Assembly: GCA_900763685.1 (NCBI GenBank)
Contig: CAAFLF010000048.1
Span: 1 to 6,713 of the forward strand
DNA: 6,713 nt
Reading direction: 5' to 3'
Source of the DNA: an uncultured Oscillospiraceae bacterium
GTDB taxonomy: Bacteria; Bacillota; Clostridia; Oscillospirales; Oscillospiraceae
The translations under genes were made by a program, and so were the position numbers. Positions within the stretch are counted from its first letter, which is position 1; the number at the start of each line of letters is the position of its first letter. Below are positions 5,634 through 6,713 of the stretch, in pieces. The notes under the pieces are model-generated. The model was given only the letters and a program-made list of their open reading frames with translations. It was not told the DNA's origin and searched no databases.

Positions 5634-5665
5634 TGTGAACGTTCATCACATCCTTTGTGAACATT
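5634..5665. promoter_or_regulatory. Palindromic operator-like site upstream of CIRCE
   Basis: TGTGAACGTTCATCACA (5634-5650) contains the perfect 10-base palindrome TGAACGTTCA and outer TGTGA/TCACA arms. A direct repeat, TGTGAACRTT, begins at 5634 and again at 5656, 22 bases or two helical turns apart; the second copy runs into the left CIRCE half-site. The site lies at about -78 to -47 relative to the predicted hsp20 start and could serve either divergent gene. The bound protein is unknown; the spacing differs from a standard Crp site. Confidence 0.4.
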
Positions 5666-5690
5666 AGCACTCTCGTCTTGACAGTGCTAA
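5664..5690. promoter_or_regulatory. CIRCE element (HrcA repressor operator)
   Basis: The left half-site TTAGCACTC (5664-5672) matches the CIRCE consensus exactly. A 9-base spacer follows, then CAGTGCTAA (5682-5690), which differs from the consensus GAGTGCTAA at the first base. CIRCE binds HrcA, the heat-shock repressor that controls groESL and dnaK operons in Gram-positive bacteria. Here it overlaps the -35 box of the hsp20 promoter, so HrcA should block transcription until heat shock. Confidence 0.93.
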
Positions 5691-5705
5691 AATCCGTGCT
5701 ATGAT
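5678..5705 (+). promoter_or_regulatory. Sigma-A promoter of hsp20
   Basis: A perfect -35 box TTGACA (5678-5683) and a -10 box TATGAT (5700-5705) are separated by 16 bases. The -35 box lies within the spacer and right arm of CIRCE. Transcription is expected to begin near 5712 and leaves a long leader of about 120 bases before the coding region. Confidence 0.85.
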
Positions 5706-5711
5706 GAAAAC

Positions 5712-5832
5712 GTTCCAAGGGAAGAGAGCTTGCGAGAGTCCTTCCGGAGGGACGAAAAATTCTTAATCACTTCCCCATCGCTCCCGGGAAAGGCCCGGAA
5801 GCCGAGGAGCAATTTGAATGGAGGAATTGAGT
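5712..5832 (+). promoter_or_regulatory. Long 5' leader of hsp20, possible structured RNA
   Basis: The region between the predicted transcription start and the chosen ATG is about 120 bases long and holds no open frame of note. Short complementary stretches exist: gtcc/ggac around ttccggag (5748-5757 area), and aattct (about 5757-5762), which could pair with ggaatt (5823-5828) at the second Shine-Dalgarno site. caatt (5810-5814) can also pair with aattg (5825-5829), placing GGAGG in a loop. Leaders that hide the ribosome binding site of Hsp20 genes are known as RNA thermometers (ROSE and fourU types). No canonical motif of either type is evident. Confidence 0.3.
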
Positions 5833-6273
5833 ATGCTGCCCAGTATCTTTGGTGAAAACCTGTTTGATGATTTCTTCTCTGATCCCTTTGAGATGATGGT
5901 CCCCACCCGCAATGCCCTCTACGGCAAGCACGGCAAGAACCTGATGAAGACCGACGTCCGGGAGACCGAGAACAGCTATGAGCTGGACATCGACCTGCCC
6001 GGCTTCAAGAAGGACGAGGTCAACGTGGAGCTGAAGGACGGTTACCTGACCATCTCCGCCGCCAAGGGCCTGGATAAGGACCAGGAGGACAAGAAGGGCA
6101 AGTACATCCGCCAGGAGCGCTACGCCGGCGCCTGCAGCCGGAGCTTCTACGTGGGCGAGAGCGTGATGCCCGAGGACATCCACGCGAGCTTCGAGAACGG
6201 CATCCTGCAGGTGTCCGTCCCCAAGGCCGCCCAGAAGGTCCTGCCCAAGAAGACCAGCATCGAGATCCAGTAA
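5833..6273 (+). CDS. Small heat-shock protein, Hsp20/alpha-crystallin family
   Basis: The product is an ATP-independent holdase of 146 residues that forms oligomers in the cytoplasm and binds unfolding proteins until DnaK or other chaperones refold them. A short N-terminal arm, MLPSIFGENLFDDFF, is followed by an alpha-crystallin domain at about 41-131, from DVRETENSYELDIDLPGF through the family motif ASFENGILQVSVPK (118-131). The C-terminal IEI at 143-145 is the I-x-I motif used in oligomer assembly. Two in-frame ATGs are possible. The one at 5833 has GGAGG eight bases upstream and is chosen; the one at 5818 has GAGGAG eight bases upstream and would add MEELS. The gene is divergent from htpG, is controlled by CIRCE and its promoter, and ends at a strong terminator, so it appears monocistronic. 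Confidence 0.95.
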   Translation: MLPSIFGENLFDDFFSDPFEMMVPTRNALYGKHGKNLMKTDVRETENSYELDIDLPGFKKDEVNVELKDGYLTISAAKGLDKDQEDKKGKYIRQERYAGACSRSFYVGESVMPEDIHASFENGILQVSVPKAAQKVLPKKTSIEIQ

Positions 6274-6311
6274 AGGAAGTTCGCCTGGAGGACGGACCCA
6301 AGGAGAAACGG

Positions 6312-6357
6312 AGCCCCGCCCCGGCACGAGAGTGCCGGGGCGGGGCTTTGTTTTTTT
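6312..6357 (+). terminator. Intrinsic terminator of hsp20
   Basis: A perfect 16-bp GC-rich stem, agccccgccccggcac (6312-6327) with its complement at 6332-6347, closes the loop gaga. TTG and then a run of seven T residues (6351-6357) follow on the plus strand. It sits 38 bases past the hsp20 stop codon and is the strongest terminator in the window. Confidence 0.95.
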
Positions 6358-6427
6358 GGGGAGGATCGATCGTTGAGGATAGGGGGGACGGGGGGCGAAG
6401 GACGAAAGACGGGGGACGGCACGCCGA

Positions 6428-6655
6428 GGTCGTCGTGCCCTACGGGGGTTCATCAACCGCCCTGGGCAGCCGGCGCGCAGCGGAGCGTCCGCGGCGGCGG
6501 GGGCGAGGGATGGGCGAAAATAGGAGTAAAGAGTATCCCAAACGGGGGGATGGTCGCCACGAGTGCCCCGGTAGCGCTTAGCGAAGCGGGGACGTTTGCG
6601 AGCGCCGCCAGCGGCGGAAAAAGCGAGCAAAAAGGAGTGGCAGCGGTCAAAATTC
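6428..6655 (+). repeat. Dispersed intergenic repeat, copy B
   Basis: This copy matches 343-546 in the same orientation, anchored by the identical 19-mer at 6428-6446 and the other shared blocks. It differs in two ways. The 10-mer cggcacgccg (6417-6426) sits one base before the 19-mer here, whereas in copy A it (274-283) is 59 bases away, because A carries an extra segment with the AT-rich palindrome. Copy B has extra sequence with ccgcc/ggcgg near 6605-6617. The direct repeat agcgagcaaa occurs at 6622-6631 and 6666-6675. Confidence 0.7.
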
Positions 6656-6683
6656 TGTGAGCGATAGCGAGCAAAGAATTTTG
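6648..6683. repeat. Stem-loop at the end of repeat copy B
   Basis: The arms caaaattct (6648-6656) and agaattttg (6675-6683) pair perfectly around an 18-base loop containing gcgatagcgagc. No T-run suitable for a terminator follows on either strand. It is analogous in AT-rich character to the palindrome at 308-330, but its sequence differs. Confidence 0.5.
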
Positions 6684-6690
6684 GGCACCG

Positions 6691-6706
6691 TGACCGACGC
6701 CCCAAA
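6691..6706 (-). repeat. Inverted copy of the 16-mer from repeat A
   Basis: The sequence tgaccgacgccccaaa is the exact reverse complement of tttggggcgtcggtca at 326-341. Similarity continues a little further, with ggtgccc here against a gapped ggt...gtgccc at 343-355. The window ends at 6713, so the rest of this inverted module, if any, is cut off. Confidence 0.6.
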
Positions 6707-6713
6707 CGCCAGC

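Larger units (their letters stand above)
6358..6713. other. Intergenic region to the right edge, repeat-filled
   Basis: No convincing gene lies right of the hsp20 terminator. The region holds dispersed repeat copy B, a palindrome and the beginning of an inverted repeat module. Open frames here translate to Arg-, Gly- and Pro-rich sequence without binding sites or domains. A minus-strand frame from 6705 runs across the hsp20 terminator and antisense through hsp20, which marks it as spurious. Confidence 0.7.

Noticed and set aside
3494..5638. A 714-residue open frame on the plus strand
   Set aside because: It is antisense to htpG in a GC-rich codon register and translates to low-complexity Val/Leu/Gly/Glu sequence. 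The minus strand encodes an intact, unmistakable HtpG.
5634..5650. Reading TGTGAACGTTCATCACA as a Crp/cAMP site
   Set aside because: The TGTGA and TCACA arms are seven bases apart instead of six, and cAMP-Crp control is not expected in Clostridia. The palindromic core fits another factor better.
5767..6705. A 312-residue open frame on the minus strand
   Set aside because: It runs antisense through all of hsp20 and its terminator and through repeat copy B. No domain is visible, and the hsp20 frame is certain.

Overview
The window looks like a chromosomal piece of a high-GC Gram-positive anaerobe of the Clostridia, most likely Oscillospiraceae (the Flavonifractor/Lawsonibacter/Intestinimonas type). 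This is inferred from sigma-A style -35/-10 boxes, AGGAGG-type Shine-Dalgarno sites, a CIRCE operator, GC-rich codon use and GC-rich intergenic repeats full of hairpins. No taxonomic marker gene is present, so the assignment is tentative.

Layout. Positions 1-914 carry no convincing gene. They hold stem-loops (15-107), a dispersed repeat copy (about 343-546), a terminator-like hairpin with no gene in front of it (672-710) and a chain of small hairpins running into the terminator of the first gene. A PfkB-family sugar kinase resembling ribokinase is on the minus strand (915-1799). It is divergent from an ArsB/NhaD-type (SLC13-like, COG1055) membrane transporter on the plus strand (2066-3403). 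After several tandem hairpins comes the Hsp90 chaperone HtpG on the minus strand (3584-5473). It is divergent from a small heat-shock protein of the Hsp20 family on the plus strand (5833-6273). The Hsp20 gene ends at a strong terminator. The rest of the window (6360-6713) is a second copy of the dispersed repeat and part of a third, inverted module.

Each of the four genes appears to be transcribed on its own, with its own promoter and ribosome binding site. The two chaperone genes form a divergent stress-response pair. The Hsp20 promoter overlaps a CIRCE element (HrcA operator), and the 359-base region between the two genes carries further repeated and palindromic motifs that do not belong to CIRCE. 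Hsp20 would hold unfolding proteins and HtpG would act on client proteins with ATP. The sugar kinase and the transporter have no visible functional link to each other or to the chaperones.

I see no CRISPR array, transposase, phage gene, tRNA or rRNA, and no candidate for a wholly new multi-gene system. The most interesting unexplained signals are the extra operator-like motifs between htpG and hsp20 and the mosaic intergenic repeat family that flanks the gene block.
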